The notes below the pieces were generated by a model. That model saw only the letters and a program-made list of their open reading frames with translations, had not been told where the DNA came from and searched no databases. A program made the position numbers and the translations under genes. Of a stretch of 64,000 bases of DNA, positions 12,054 through 24,453 are shown in pieces. How positions within the stretch are numbered: the first letter of the stretch is position 1; the number at the start of each line of letters is the position of its first letter. This DNA is from Mangifera indica (lineage: Eukaryota > Streptophyta > Magnoliopsida > Sapindales > Anacardiaceae), in contig NC_058151.1 of assembly GCF_011075055.1 (NCBI RefSeq), forward strand, positions 2,462,001 through 2,526,000, read 5' to 3'.

Positions 12054-14891
12054 TTTTATCTTTTGGTAGGACTGTAAAAAAAAAAAAAACTTGTTATTTG
12101 TGAACTTTCTACGTAGAAGGCACGATCTAAGGAGAAAAAGGGAGCAAAGTTCTGCACGTTTGAGGCACCTAACTCTAGAACATGGGTTCCCATTTAATCT
12201 TTTTGGAATATTTTCTTTCTTTCTTTGTAGTTATAAGGCTTTTTTTGGATGCTTATTATAATCTAACTTTCGGTGATCCTTCGGACACGAGCACACTTTT
12301 GATAAATATATAATTGAATATATAAATTATGTATTATTACATGATTGAATGTTATTTTATCTTTAATTTAAAATTATCTAATCATTTGATAATATATATC
12401 AAATATGTATCTATTTATATATTTAAAATGAATCAGTATGATTTTATTTAATAAAAAATAACACAAAAAACGTGAAGTTGGTGGTAAACAACAAAACAAA
12501 AATGGCCGCGTCAATGCCCATAGACTCGTGCACTTACCTAAAATGACTTCATTTTCATTTTTCATCGGGGAAATCATTAATATAAATTATACGCTTTGAG
12601 AGAAATCAATGGGAAGCAATGATGAAAATAGAATCCTTTCCGGCCGACTAAATCTGAAGCATGAACTGAAATTAAAATTTTGATGTTTTGTTTGAAACTC
12701 TAATATCAAACGGCACCGACAGTTGGAAATCAGCCCACTAAAAATTATATTCATCAAGAATGGAATGAATGAACATCAGTCAAAATATTGTATTAGGCAT
12801 GCTTTTTACTAGTGTTTGTGTTGAAAATGCAGACACTTTTGTGCATTTTGGAATAAGTGAAAGTACAGTTTAGTCAAGGGAAGAAAAAAGTGTCATTAGC
12901 GTGGATATTAGTTCTGTTCACTTTGCGACTGTTGTGTCAATGGAAAATTAGGGTTTATCGAATAGGCAGGCTCCTCCTTATGGTCATACTGATATCATTT
13001 AACGTAGCTTGCGAGGTAATTAAAGATGATGGCAACATGACACCAAAAAAAAAAGGGTTCAAATTATGCCGATTATTAAGGTCTAAAGATTAAAGTTCTG
13101 TTTATATTTCATGGTTTATTCATAATCTAATTAATTTATTTCATTCAACTTGATTAGTTGAACACACTTTAAAGATGGAATGTGTTTACACTATGATTTC
13201 AAATGGATTAGTTGAATACCATTTAAAGATTAAATGTGTTTACACTATGGTGGTGGTAGATACTTGTCTCATTCAAATTTAAGTTAGTTTGACTTAGTTG
13301 ATTTTAGAGGGTGTTTGTCTTGATTTTATTACTGATTTTATTTTTGTTTAGTTTGTCAAGTAATAAAATATTATAGTAATTTTCTATTATCAATAATGAT
13401 ATAACAAGTAATATAAGGTGCTCTAATTACTATCTTTACTAGTAGATAATATAAAAGAAATCTGATTATTATCACCATTTAAGATATTAAAAAATTATCA
13501 AGATAATCTTGATTTTATTATAATTTTATCTTTAAATATTAATTTTTTGATTTGCACAAATATTGATATATTACCATATAATTGGATAGTTTTTAATTAG
13601 TTATAAAACAATATCCAATTATATGATGATATGTCATTCTTTGTGTGTATTATTTATGCACATAGTTTTATTGTAATTTTTTAGAATTAAAATACACTCA
13701 TTTTTAATTAATATAACATGTAACATAAATAATATTTTAAAATAATTATACAAAAATATTTAAGTGAAAAAGAAAAATAGTATTATTATATTACATCTAA
13801 GTATCTAACTAAACACAATAATTATTTGTATTTATCAGTTTTTATCAAACATAATAATAATTTATACTTATTAATCTTTCAAATCCTCATTTTGCTAATA
13901 ACTGATCCAATATTACATTCCATTCCATGAGTTAAAAAAGCTTATTGTCCAAATACATCAATGGAGTGCTCTCACTATAAAAAGCCAAGAATGGGATCAT
14001 CTCATTCCAAATGGCCGAGAGCTTGAAAAAAGAAGCCTATTAGTCTAGAAATAATCTCTTGTTTAAACCGCTTTTAACTATAACTTGATCTCCATCGAGA
14101 AAGTTGGCCAACACAGACGGTAAGCTTAAAGAAGAATCATCAGTGATATCATAATCAGATATTCCTTTGCGGAAAGACAACACCTATCAGATTGAAGTAG
14201 TCAACAAATAAGAAGATTTGGACTAATCTCAAGTATACAAGAATGAAATCCATGTTAGGTCAAACAATGAGGGATATATCAAGATAAATTCTCTTAAAGT
14301 TTCAGCTCAACCGCCTCTAGTCTAAAACTTTGTTTCCTTTGAACAAGCCACTATTTTCTAAGACAAAAAAGCTCCTTTCTTTTATTTTGTTTGAATCGTT
14401 AAAGCCATTCTTGTTCTTCGTTTGTTGTGTTATTGTCTACTTCAATTAATTTAAAACCCTTTCTTATTTGTTTCTTTGTTGACAATCGACACTGGTCTGA
14501 ATCCAAAGATTTGCCGCTCTCATGTTTTCTAACCATGGCATTTATTTATTTAATAACAATTCTATATTCCAAAAAGGGTGGACATCATATAATTGAAAGT
14601 TATTTTATTATTAATTCAAAATCATCCTACAAAAAATAACACTATATGATTAGACACATAGTATGATATAATAACATTTGGTTTGATGATTTTAAAATGA
14701 GAAAAGGAAAATAATTGCATAACCAAATCATAAATTATCATCCCAGTTTGTATAGATAAGTTTGTATAATTTGCTTGTACATATAGTTTTATTCATTTTA
14801 TACCCCTATACTTTAGGAAATTACAATTCAACCTTAAGAGGTTTCAAAATACACACTTGTTCCCCTATTGTTCCTTCTCAATCATTGGATG
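12054..14891. other. Intergenic repeats, no gene
   Basis: Copies of the palindromic AT-rich repeat lie at about 12305-12420, 13575-13690 and 14570-14680. A copy of the taatattttatta family lies at about 13310-13900. A 78-codon frame at 12857-13093 has no recognisable motif and is left out. Confidence 0.5.
13310..13900. repeat. AT-rich dispersed repeat (taatattttatta family), copy 2
   Basis: It shares ordered blocks with 5290-5750 and 22504-22962, for example aagtaatataaggtgctctaatta and attatcaagataatcttgattttattataa in diverged forms. Ends are approximate. Confidence 0.5.
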
Positions 14892-14899
14892 GTAATATG

Positions 14900-15207
14900 T
14901 AGGGTTGGACTCGAGCCGAGCCAGCTCGAGCTCGGCTCGGTCGAGCCCGAAATGAGCCGGGCTTGGCCAAGCTCGATCGAGCTTGAGCTGGCTCGACAGA
15001 TTTTTTGTTAAAATTTTTTATACAAAATGATGTCGTTTTGACCAATATATATTAAAAACGATATCGTTTTAATAACAAAAAATGAGTCGAACCGAACTCG
15101 AGCCTGAAACGAGCATGTCTTAGTCGAGCTCGGTCGAGCTCGAACTCGAGCCGCTCATATATGAACCGAGCCAAGCTTGAGCTCAACTCGGCTTGAATCC
15201 AGCCCTA
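14900..15207. mobile_element. hAT-type MITE
   Basis: A 308-bp element with terminal inverted repeats: tagggttggactcgagccga on the left, and tagggctggattcaagccga when the right end is reverse-complemented. It is flanked by a perfect 8-bp target duplication, gtaatatg, at 14892-14899 and 15208-15215. Both arms are rich in GAGC/GCTC and CGAG motifs and are far more GC-rich than their surroundings. There is no coding capacity. The 8-bp duplication is the hAT hallmark, and this TIR type is common in eudicots. Confidence 0.9.
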
Positions 15208-15215
15208 GTAATATG

Positions 15216-18100
15216 ATTAGGGGTTACTTTATCCGTAATTTAAAATTACCTAATCACATGATGACACATCATCTATGTACCTATTTTGTATACTGAAAAT
15301 ATATATACATAATTTTATTGTTTCAGAAATAGTTTATGAGTAATATTATATATACAGACAAATTAAACAAACTTATTCATACAACTTGATATAATAACAT
15401 TTGATTAAGTTATATAAATGATATATTCATACAATATTTTTATTAAATTTAAAATTTTAATTTTATTGATAATCTGGTAAATTGATAAATCTTAAAAGTT
15501 TTTATAATTGTCGCAAATTATTACATAAAATAGCGGTGTTTATAATTTTAACAATTACATGGATAAATAGAATATTTGATCATTTTACAACAATTTTTGA
15601 ATACTTACGGCATATTTTAAGTTTTCATTTTAAAAAACAGCTTTGTCCCACCTTTTATCCAATTTTTTTCCACTTGAAACCCTCCACAATTTTATGGTTC
15701 TACGTATTCGTAATTATATATTAAAAATTGAACCCAAAAAATTACAAGTATTTATCTTATTTTTGTTAGTAGATCCACGTTATTTTGCAAGCAACTTAGA
15801 AAATTTAAAATGTTTTATATGCTCTCCTAATATATTATCATTTTCTACGTATTCGTATGATTCATTTGTAAGGTTTATATATGTAACATTTAATTCATAA
15901 GTTAGTAATGTATTAAAATAGAAATCGCAAGAAAAACTCATCAATTAGATGAATAGCACATGTACAAAGAAAGAAAGATAATATATGATTTCTATTAAAT
16001 ACTAAATTCATAATTTTACTCACAAAACTAAATCCAAAAATTTTAACAAAAATATAAAAATGATACTTCTTAGTGGTTCGGAGGAGACAGAGAAAAGATG
16101 TGTGATATTATTTGGACATAAAATAATTTAGAAGAGACGTTTGAATGGGATAAGATGTTATTAATAAAAATAAATTTATTCGTCTTTGAGTTTTAAGAGA
16201 ATTATCTTTGATAGAATAATTAAAATTTGTCCACAGCAATGAAAATATGTCTCAGAGGCCCAATACAATGAACTTGAAATTCAGGGGGCTAACCCATAAG
16301 TAAATTCCACCTTGGATATAGTAATAATAGAAAACCCAAATGAATAGTTTAGGTGAGAAAAGAAAAAATTCATACCTTATCTAATAACATATAAGATTAA
16401 ACTCTTAACTTATTTGATTTAATAATTTTGGAATCGGTTATTAAATCCGAAGTTTATTTTGTTTAGTGTGTTTGATTTCACTTCAAAGAGAACGATTTAA
16501 TTCGAATGAGATTACGTGTGTTGAATGAAAGGTGTTCTGCCTATAAATTGTTACCGAAAATTCAACACCCTAAACCACATTTGTCTTTGATTCCTTTTGA
16601 TAAATTATGCTTTAGAATATACTCTTCTTTTATATAGTAAATAATAACATCACTTTTTATTCTTTTACTTCAACTTTACATACTTTATTTAATTCACTTT
16701 TTGGAACAAAATTCCCTACAAACTTGACACTTTAATATAATCCAAGTATTATATATAATTTAAGTTGATTGCAACACGGCTAATGAGATTGAAAGGTGTC
16801 TCAAAACTTGCATATCATGTGCCTAAAAACAATCATATTTGTGTTTTCACTTATATGACTAGTCGTTAGATAATTGATGTACCAATTGATTTTATTATTT
16901 TATTTTTAATTTAAAATTACGATTTTTAAAACCAACACAATTGTTACCGGATTGTACGGGGCATGTAATGTAAGGTAACATAAGGTAGTGGAAATCAGAT
17001 GTCTGAAAAAGCAAATGCAAATTGTGGGTATGACGTTTCCACTTGTGGGTTTGCTTTTCCTAGTGTCGGGATAAAATTAGGCAGAGAGCAATTGAGGCTA
17101 CTTTTAATTTTTACCATTGGATTTGAATCTTGAACAAGACAAGGGATAAAAAGCACAATATTACCACTTGTTCCTTTTTATTTTATATTCAAGACATGTT
17201 ACTTTCTAAATTCATAATCTATGATTTGATAATGTTCAAATATCATCGATGAAATTCTAAATATTATGACCAAAGTATCACCTGTCCAACTTGGAAGAGT
17301 AATTTAACAATAAAATTGTATATTTATTTTAATTATATAAATAGATACATATTTAATAAGTAATTTTAAAATAATAATAAAATAATACTTAATTATATAA
17401 TAATATATATTCATTTAATACGGCTAAAATCTCACCTAAAATGCTAATTTTTGATTTTTAGGGATGCTTTCTTTAGTGGATTTGAGGTCCAGCAGAAGCC
17501 TGTCTCCAATCCATTTTGATATTTTATTAAGCTTTTCAATCTCAGGACACACAAAAAAAAAAAAAATTCGTTCCCTTCTGCCCGTCTTCGGACGGAAACC
17601 ATGTCTTTTCTCAGTTGATGGACCTACAGTTGTCTTTTAAAACTAATTTCCCTGCAAATAAATCAAAAGGTTCTCACCTTTAATTGGGACATTGCACCAT
17701 CCAATTTGATATAATTTAAAAATTTTTCAAATCAAATTAAAAAAATAAAATTTAATCTAATTTAGATTAAAATTTAAATTAATTTAAATCATTCATTTAT
17801 AAATATATATTAATTGATAAAATTAATTAAATTATCGATTTTTTAAAACATAATTTAAATATAATATATATATATATTAAAAATATAATTTACAATTTAA
17901 TTCAATTTAAAAATCACCCAAAATGTAACCCAAATTAAAAAAAAATTTAAAAAATTCCTAACTCAATCCAAACTATTTTACAAACCAAACCGTAATTTTT
18001 AAATAATTTTGATATTATAATTTGAATCAAAAATGCAATAATAGACTTTACTCAAAAACCCAATAAGTTGATTATCTTGTCTTAAGCTAACCATAAACCT
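15216..18100. other. Intergenic DNA 3' of the RS-type splicing factor
   Basis: AT-rich, with a palindromic-repeat copy at about 15216-15310. No gene seen. 17700-18050 is a low-complexity aaattt-rich stretch. Confidence 0.5.
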
Positions 18101-18440
18101 TGATGCCGCTGCAACTATTATAAAATTTACAACTAATAGCACCATGGGGCAAAATAATGCAGTCTACCTAATTGGTAAACCAGAGCAGAACGCGGGAGAC
18201 GCATGAATCATGCTCCATAAAGTCGGGGCTCAACTGTTCATTGCCAGAAATAAAAGATCCATTGGTTTTTAGCTAAAACAGAAGTAATAAACTAAGAACT
18301 AAAACAACATCAGGGGTTCATGGGCAGACATTTTGATTTTACTTCAGCACAGTCGTCATTAGAGGGCAGTGCATATTGGATTTTAAATGGGAACAGATTC
18401 CACACAACTGCTACTGCCTTCCGGCTATCAAAGATCATCT

Positions 18441-21210
18441 TCAGTCATCAGCTGGGGGTGAACGACTACATAAGATATTAACAAGGTATCAAGTAAAATG
18501 TACAAAACTTGAAAGTGTTAACAAATGTGTCTAAAGAAAAACAATTAAGGAGAACCGAACCTGCGGTATCTGTCATTGTCAGGGCTCTCAGCTCCACCAA
18601 AATTAGGGCTATCCCTAGCTTCATGTATAGAATTTGGGCTGGGGCCACGACCGTGATCAGGACTACCTTCTCTCTCATAAGGGCTTCCACTGGCTTGCCG
18701 ACCATTGTCTAGACTAGACCTCTCTCTCCCATATGGACTGCGGTTGGGCCCATGACCATTGTCAGGGCTTGGCTTCTCTCTCCGATATGGACTGCGGCTA
18801 GATCCATGGCCGTTTTCAGGGCTAGCTCTCTCTCTTCGGTAGGGACTACGGCTAGGGCCACGACCATGGTCAGCACCAGCCCTCTGTTTTCTATAAGGAC
18901 TGCGGCTAGTAACCCGTCCATGGTCAGGGCTGCCACGATCTCTCTTATATGGACTCGGGCTGCGAACACGACCATAATCAGGGCTTGCCCTTTCTCTCCG
19001 ATAAGGACTGCGGCTAGATCCACGACCATAATCAGGGCTTCCCCTCTCTCTTCGGTAAGGGCTTGGTGATCTCCTTCTGCCCCTATCAGGTGACCTGTCG
19101 CGACTCCTATCAGGACTATATCCATTCTTCCTATCATCATCATCACGAGCTGCATACTCAACTGATATAACCCGATCCATCAACTTGCTGCAAACCAGCA
19201 GATAAAAACCCATTGAAAAGGAGCAAAAAAATATTGAAAAAGAGAGAAATGAGATGATAATGGTAAAAGCAGACAGCAAAAACAAAGACATGAAGATCAA
19301 CCCCATATTTGTAGCATCCAATGCCCTGGTAGCATCCTCCTGTGCTTCATATTGAACAAATGCAAAATTCCTTCTGATCCTTACACTCACTATCTTTCCA
19401 TACGGCTCAAAGTGTCTTTCTAAGTCCCTAGTCCGGGTATGGTATGGATCAAAATTGATGACAAATAAGGTCTTGGAAGGTCTTGTATTTGAAGAAGGTC
19501 TTCTTGAACCACCTGGTCTTCTAATACCACGTTCATGCTACAACAAAGAAATGAAAGAGCTCTTCTAAGATGCCAAATAATCATTATATAACTGAAATAA
19601 GATGAAAAAAGTCATTTATCCAAACTACAAAAGATGTTGTACCTTTGTCCATTCAACACGAAGTCTGCGACCCTTGCGTCCAAACTCAGTCCGATCAAGC
19701 CCTCGAATTGCATCTTCTGCATCTCTCTCATCTTCCATATATATAAAAGCAAACCCTATATGCAATAGTGTAAAAGTTGAATAAATGTTATAACTTTCAT
19801 AAATCTTGAAGAAAAAGTTAAGAGTCCTCCTGTAAAATGAATCTTCGATATGAGATGGCATTTTCTCCTTTCAGCATCATACAAGCCACCTAATCCTACC
19901 TTAGAATAATAATTTGGCAACCTCCGTGAAATCTATAAACTAACTGACCAGCAAAAGTAGTAACAGACCTTGTGTGATGAACTAAGTGATGTCAAGGAAC
20001 AAGATTCCAAAAGTGGATGTCTCATGGTAGGTCAATGAATATAGAGAGCCTTCTTCATCTATTCTGATGCCTCTGTTGTGAGGTCGGCAATGTTTCTATG
20101 TTGAAACATGTCTGAAATTGAAGGCCGGGCAAAAGTCATGAGTAATGAAAAGGCAATGAGAAAAATGTGGTATGGTTGTGCCATTGCAGATGAGTGTGAC
20201 TCTTCTTGTAAACAAGAAGAGGAAGCTCGTCACAGGCAGGAAATGGAATTCTGAGGAGTGCATCCATTAGCCGGGAGTATAGATACCCCAAGAAAATCCT
20301 GCGCCAAAGAAAATGTTGAGTATGGGGGTTCATGTTTCAAAAAAGATGTTTTTTCTCAAACATATCCTCAAACCCCCACTGGAACTCAACAAGGGATGGT
20401 TGTTCTTTTTGATCACGTATTCTGAGGTACTGCTGCAGGTAATGTGAGGAGCTGCCACTTCATGAATTGGACCAACTGAAGTTCCTTGCAAATGCTGGAC
20501 TAAACTGTCCTTTACTTATGCGTGTGGTACCAAATTATTCACATCCTTTCATATACAGAATACTATGACAGAGTACAAGCATATAGGCAATTTTAATTCC
20601 ACTATGATGAACAAATTTACTTAACACACTAAGTTAAAAATAGACTACAAATTTCATAAACATCTGCCTATAGAATATATAATAATGGAGAAAGTCAACT
20701 TCATACTCTATCCAACTCACAGCATTCTGCCTCTTCCTTCATTGTAAGGATAAATTAAATTCAAATGCCAAACTAAATCATTACTATTAAGAAAGTAAAT
20801 ATTTATTCCGACTTGCTATTTCATAAAGAAATTCAATCATGTAAAATTTCTGGAACCAAAACACTTGTTAATTAAAGCCCATAACAATTCAACTTATCTA
20901 CAAACAATGATTTATACAGTCATTTTCTACAATTAAAAAAAAATGCAGTAACTGAGCCCTGTTTATTAAAAATCAACTGAAGAAACAAAATTTGAAGCAA
21001 ATTATACAAAGCAATAACAATAGCCATTAAAACCATTAAACAAACCCACTGCTTGGTTGCAATAGTCAACAAAGGAACATAAAGAGACTTTGAATACTTA
21101 CCGGACTTCATATCCACTCTATCAACTTTGCCATATCTTCTGAAAAGTCTTTCCAGATCAGATTGACGTGCATCATACTCAAAGTTTCCACAAAATATAG
21201 GCCTCATCAT
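18441..21210 (-). CDS. Arginine/serine-rich splicing factor, RS40/RS41 type
   Basis: Nuclear SR protein of the plant-specific RS subfamily, which binds pre-mRNA and promotes splice-site choice. Five coding exons (21210-21102, 19755-19643, 19537-19302, 19187-18561, 18465-18441) join in frame with GT-AG junctions into 369 residues; Arabidopsis RS40/RS41 are about 350-360. RRM1 spans residues 3-73 (RNP2 IFCGNF, RNP1-like GFAFIYME) and RRM2 about 96-165 ([16 protein letters not shown]). The tail from about 170 is an RS region of repeated SPDYGR / SPYRRER units. The small last exon ends SRSPPADD, as in RS40/41. ATG at 21210 or 21207; the exon starts just two bases upstream. A 1.35-kb second intron is the place where RS genes carry conserved alternative exons with early stops. 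Gene order favours RS41 (At5g52040). Confidence 0.93.
18561..19187 (-). repeat. RS-domain coding repeat array
   Basis: The large fourth coding exon is built of imperfect repeats of roughly 16-20 codons with the pattern [17 protein letters not shown]. There are about nine units, visible in DNA as recurring tctctccgatatggactgcgg-like blocks. Opposite-strand and shifted frames across the array stay open only because of this repetition. Confidence 0.85.
19756..21101 (-). other. Long second intron of the RS-type gene
   Basis: A 1346-base intron, much longer than the gene's internal introns (105-114 bases). 19990-20530 is less AT-rich and free of recognisable transposon. In this family the long intron holds alternative exons or 3' splice sites that introduce early stops and regulate protein level. 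The exact alternative exon cannot be fixed here. Confidence 0.5.
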
Positions 21211-21212
21211 AG

Positions 21213-21860
21213 CTGGGCACAAAATGACTAAACACTTTCATTACTTGTAAAAAGGGATAAAAACAATATAAAACAAACATAGACTATAACTAGCAAATTT
21301 TGCACGTGTTATGAAGAATTTCATTTTATAGGAATAATCAAAATTTGATTTTTTGTACCATTTGCAAGTGCCTTACCAAACTTTTAAAAAGCATACAAAA
21401 AATACGAAATGAGAAACAGTCTATCATAAGCAAATATTAACCAACATTTACTTCCAATATGCTCAATGACGGAAGAAAGTAAGACTTAACAGCTTTAAAA
21501 TTAATAAAGCTCGCTTCATGGGAAGCAGACAGCAACCATAACAGAAAGGCCATGGAAGAACTAATATTAATAAACACTGTATCAAGAAAAATCCTTAGCA
21601 GCCTTTGCAACCCCAGAAGATGAAAGTAGTTCGGATTTTTAATTTATTTTTTTAATCTAAAACGCAACCCATTAAACATTATTAAAATGTTCAAATTCTT
21701 TGAGATTGTTTTTTACCATTCTGCAGTCCCACATCAAACACAGCTTAAAACTGTGTGCTATAACCGAGGGTAAATACATGCTTAAAAAGTCTATCAAGAA
21801 GTTAGCTTTCAAGACATACTTACAAGAAAAAAATGTAAGTACAAAATTTTCCAAGCGCGG

Positions 21861-21898
<38 letters not shown>

Positions 21899-22330
21899 GA
21901 ACTAAAAGATTCTAGTAAACTTGTGTTATCAAACTAAATATCAATAACTTCACAATCAGATCTAAAAATTACATCGTAGTTAACCTAGATCTGGTCAGAC
22001 AAATAATAAGATTCAGATCTATCATAAAAGAAAAATAAACTTCAGATCTGGGCCAAACTTGATACTTGGTTACGCAAAAGCCCGATAAAGATTAAAAAAT
22101 TAAAGCTAAATCTCCAAATCAACAAGATTTCCAACTTTCTCTCGTAATTTCACCAGGAACCAAACACGCACAAAAAAAAAAAAAAGAAATTTCAAAAGAA
22201 AATCTTAGTTATGAGGATATAAAGTCCACTGCTAGTTCGTTCTTACCAGCGTGAGAGGCGATTGAAGGCTATGAATGGAGCTCCGTAACCTAACCCAAAC
22301 AGTCTTCAGAGATACTTCAGAAACGGCCAA
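21213..22330 (-). other. 5'-UTR exon and leader intron of the RS-type gene
   Basis: On the minus strand a donor gctg|gtaagaac ends a non-coding exon at 22247. The acceptor ttttgtgcccag precedes the coding exon at 21212, giving a 1034-base leader intron (21213-22246). The exon's 5' end is probably near 22330. An (AC)n(AT)n microsatellite lies in the intron at 21861-21898. Confidence 0.65.
21861..21898. repeat. (AC)n(AT)n microsatellite
   Basis: About 13 AC units followed by about 6 AT units, in the leader intron of the RS-type gene. Likely length-variable between individuals. Confidence 0.95.
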
Positions 22331-22503
22331 CAAAAAGTAAGTCAAAAAATAAAGATAACGTTGATATATGCAGGGGAGTTATTTTTCGCACTCAAATTTG
22401 TTCGTAATAACATTTATGCCCCTTAAATACATATTCACTTTTTTACCCAAAGCGTAGCTCTATTTTATGAATTCTCCTCTAACACATATGTACCCTTGGA
22501 CGA

Positions 22504-22962
22504 TTGGTTTGGATAATATTTTATTATCAAAATAGAAAGATTACATAAATTACTTAAAAGATTACTGGGTATAAATGATTACTATATTTGATAAAATTTG
22601 ATAAGTATAAATAATTATTGTGTTTGGTTAAAGGTAATAAAATATTACTAGTAAATTATTTTACTTAAATGTCCTTGAATATAATTATTTTTAAATATTT
22701 TTTATATTATTTATCATATTAATTAAAAATAAATTTATTTTTATCTCAAAAAATTAATAAATACTAATATAATTATAATAAAATCAAGATTATCTTGGTA
22801 ATATTTAAATACCTAAGGTAAACCACCTATATTACCTGTCACGTCAGTATTGGTAATAGAAGATTACTGTAATCTTTTATTACTGATAAAGCAAACAAGA
22901 AAATAAAAAATAGATTACCAAGTTAACCTTTAAAAATCATAGCTAAACAACCTTTAATGGTA
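22504..22962. repeat. AT-rich dispersed repeat (taatattttatta family), copy 3
   Basis: It starts ttggtttggataatatttta and ends near gctaaacaacctttaa, with weakly inverted ends. Ordered internal blocks are shared with four other copies in the window. It lies just upstream of the RS-type gene's leader exon. Confidence 0.55.
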
Positions 22963-23290
22963 TTTTTGTTATTAATAAATAAAAAATATATAAAATAACA
23001 TAAATACATTTATTACTTATTATATTTATCAAATTTTACTATAAAATGAAATGAGACAACCCAATGTTGATTTAGAATTTTTAAATATAATAAAATATAA
23101 AATTATGAAATCTTTTCTCTTATATGTAAAAAAATACTATAAATTTACTATTTAAATAATATTATTGTTGAAAAACCTTCCATAATATATATAGATTTAT
23201 AAATAATATATATATGAATTTTTTTTCATTTTGTATTTTTTCCTCAGCTTTTAATTGAAGACAATATCTATAACTTAAAAAATGATAGAG

Positions 23291-23723
23291 TGTCTAGTAA
23301 GATCTCAAATATAAGGTATGAAATTTAGATTTTACATTAAAAAATATGGACAACTAATATGAGACTTATATGACCTTAAACTCTCTCATTTCAATATTTA
23401 GTTTTTAAATAATGATTTTCTTAACGTTCGTATCATTTGGTATTAGAGCTATTACAATGTTTTCCAATTGCAATCATACAGCGCAAGTGAAGACATTATC
23501 ATTACAGTATTCGCCCAACTTTAATAGGGAGCTAGCGTACAGTTAACCCACATAGATATTAGGGCTACAGATATAGTGATATATTAGAATCTCAAATATA
23601 AGATATGAGATTTGAATCTCACATAAAAAAAGTATGAGTAATTAATATAAGATTTATATAATTTTAGGGTCTTTCATTTTAGTAATTAGTTTTTGAGATA
23701 TAATTTTTCTAAGGTTTATATCA
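23291..23723 (+). mobile_element. TRIM-like miniature LTR retroelement
   Basis: Two direct repeats of about 145 bases, 23291-23435 and 23578-23723, each begin TG and end TATCA. Two bases after the first lies tggtattagagc (23438-23449), a near match to the initiator-tRNA-Met primer-binding site of plant copia and TRIM elements. The 140-base interior has no coding capacity. The repeats are diverged and no 5-bp target duplication is visible, so it is old. Confidence 0.6.
23438..23449 (+). other. Primer-binding site of the TRIM-like element
   Basis: tggtattagagc differs at one base from tggtatcagagc, complementary to the 3' end of plant initiator tRNA-Met, and stands directly after the left repeat. 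Confidence 0.6.
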
Positions 23724-23912
23724 ACGTCTCGTCATGACATAAGTCAAACTATGTAACTAAGGACGTTACAAATAACATTTGAATTTTGTAAGCAAGGGAA
23801 TCGCTAAAACAATTTATCAATAAATAAAAATAGTACATACAGTTTTGAAATCTAATTCTATCGTGTAAATGATGTACTGTGTGTACTGTTTAACTAGATG
23901 TTGAAGGTTCAA

Positions 23913-24347
23913 CTAATCTATTCTTGTGCTAATGAAAACTGAAAGTTGTGCTTGAGTCCTGGCTAATTGGGTCTCTGCGTTATGTATCTGTTCATGAAGA
24001 CGATGAATGATTCCAACACAGCCATAAACTGGGTCTTCAACTCGATGCCTTGCCTCAAAACTCAACGAATCTGCTGCTTCAGCCTGTAAATTTGCAGGAA
24101 GTTGCTGAAATGAAAATGGTCAAATGCAGATATAAAAGCAGAAGCAAAATGTGTAGGCATATATCTGAAATATTTGATTCAATAGTACCTGCAACATCTT
24201 TGCAACATTGCTGGCGCCATAGATTTTGTGAACACAAACAAATCTTTGAGGATCATTGGCTGGAAAATAATGAGAGAAAATGCAGTCCGAAGGGCACCTT
24301 CTTCGCAAATATTTGCAAGCTGCACACCGACCACCGCCGGGCATCAT
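23913..24347 (-). CDS. LOB-domain (LBD) protein, LBD23/24-like
   Basis: Plant-specific DNA-binding transcription factor. Two exons (24347-24189 and 24104-23913) join in phase at CAG|CAA through an 84-base GT-AG intron and give 116 residues, close to the roughly 120 of Arabidopsis LBD23/24. The zinc-finger-like block C-x2-C-x6-C-x3-C is C8, C11, C18, C22. The GAS block follows (HKIYGASNVAKML), then the conserved DPVYGCVGII segment in exon 2. The C-terminus is short and ends soon after the LOB domain, so it carries no extra activation region. The intron within the GAS block is typical of the family. ATG at 24347, with a second in-frame ATG directly after. A TATA-like run lies at about 24398-24412. 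Its developmental role cannot be inferred. Confidence 0.9.
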
Positions 24348-24453
24348 TAATCTTTTTCACAGATGAATCTAATATTAAATCTTCACCCACAAAGATCTAC
24401 ACAATATATATATTTTTTTGTCCGACTATCTTTCAATTAGATTTTCTTATTTG

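Noticed and set aside
12857..13093. 78-codon plus-strand frame with some hydrophobic text
   Set aside because: No recognisable motif, no splice context and no homologous family known to me.
18709..19161. 150-codon frame on the minus strand and several plus-strand frames over the RS exon
   Set aside because: They are shifted or opposite readings of the repetitive RS-domain exon, kept open by its periodicity.
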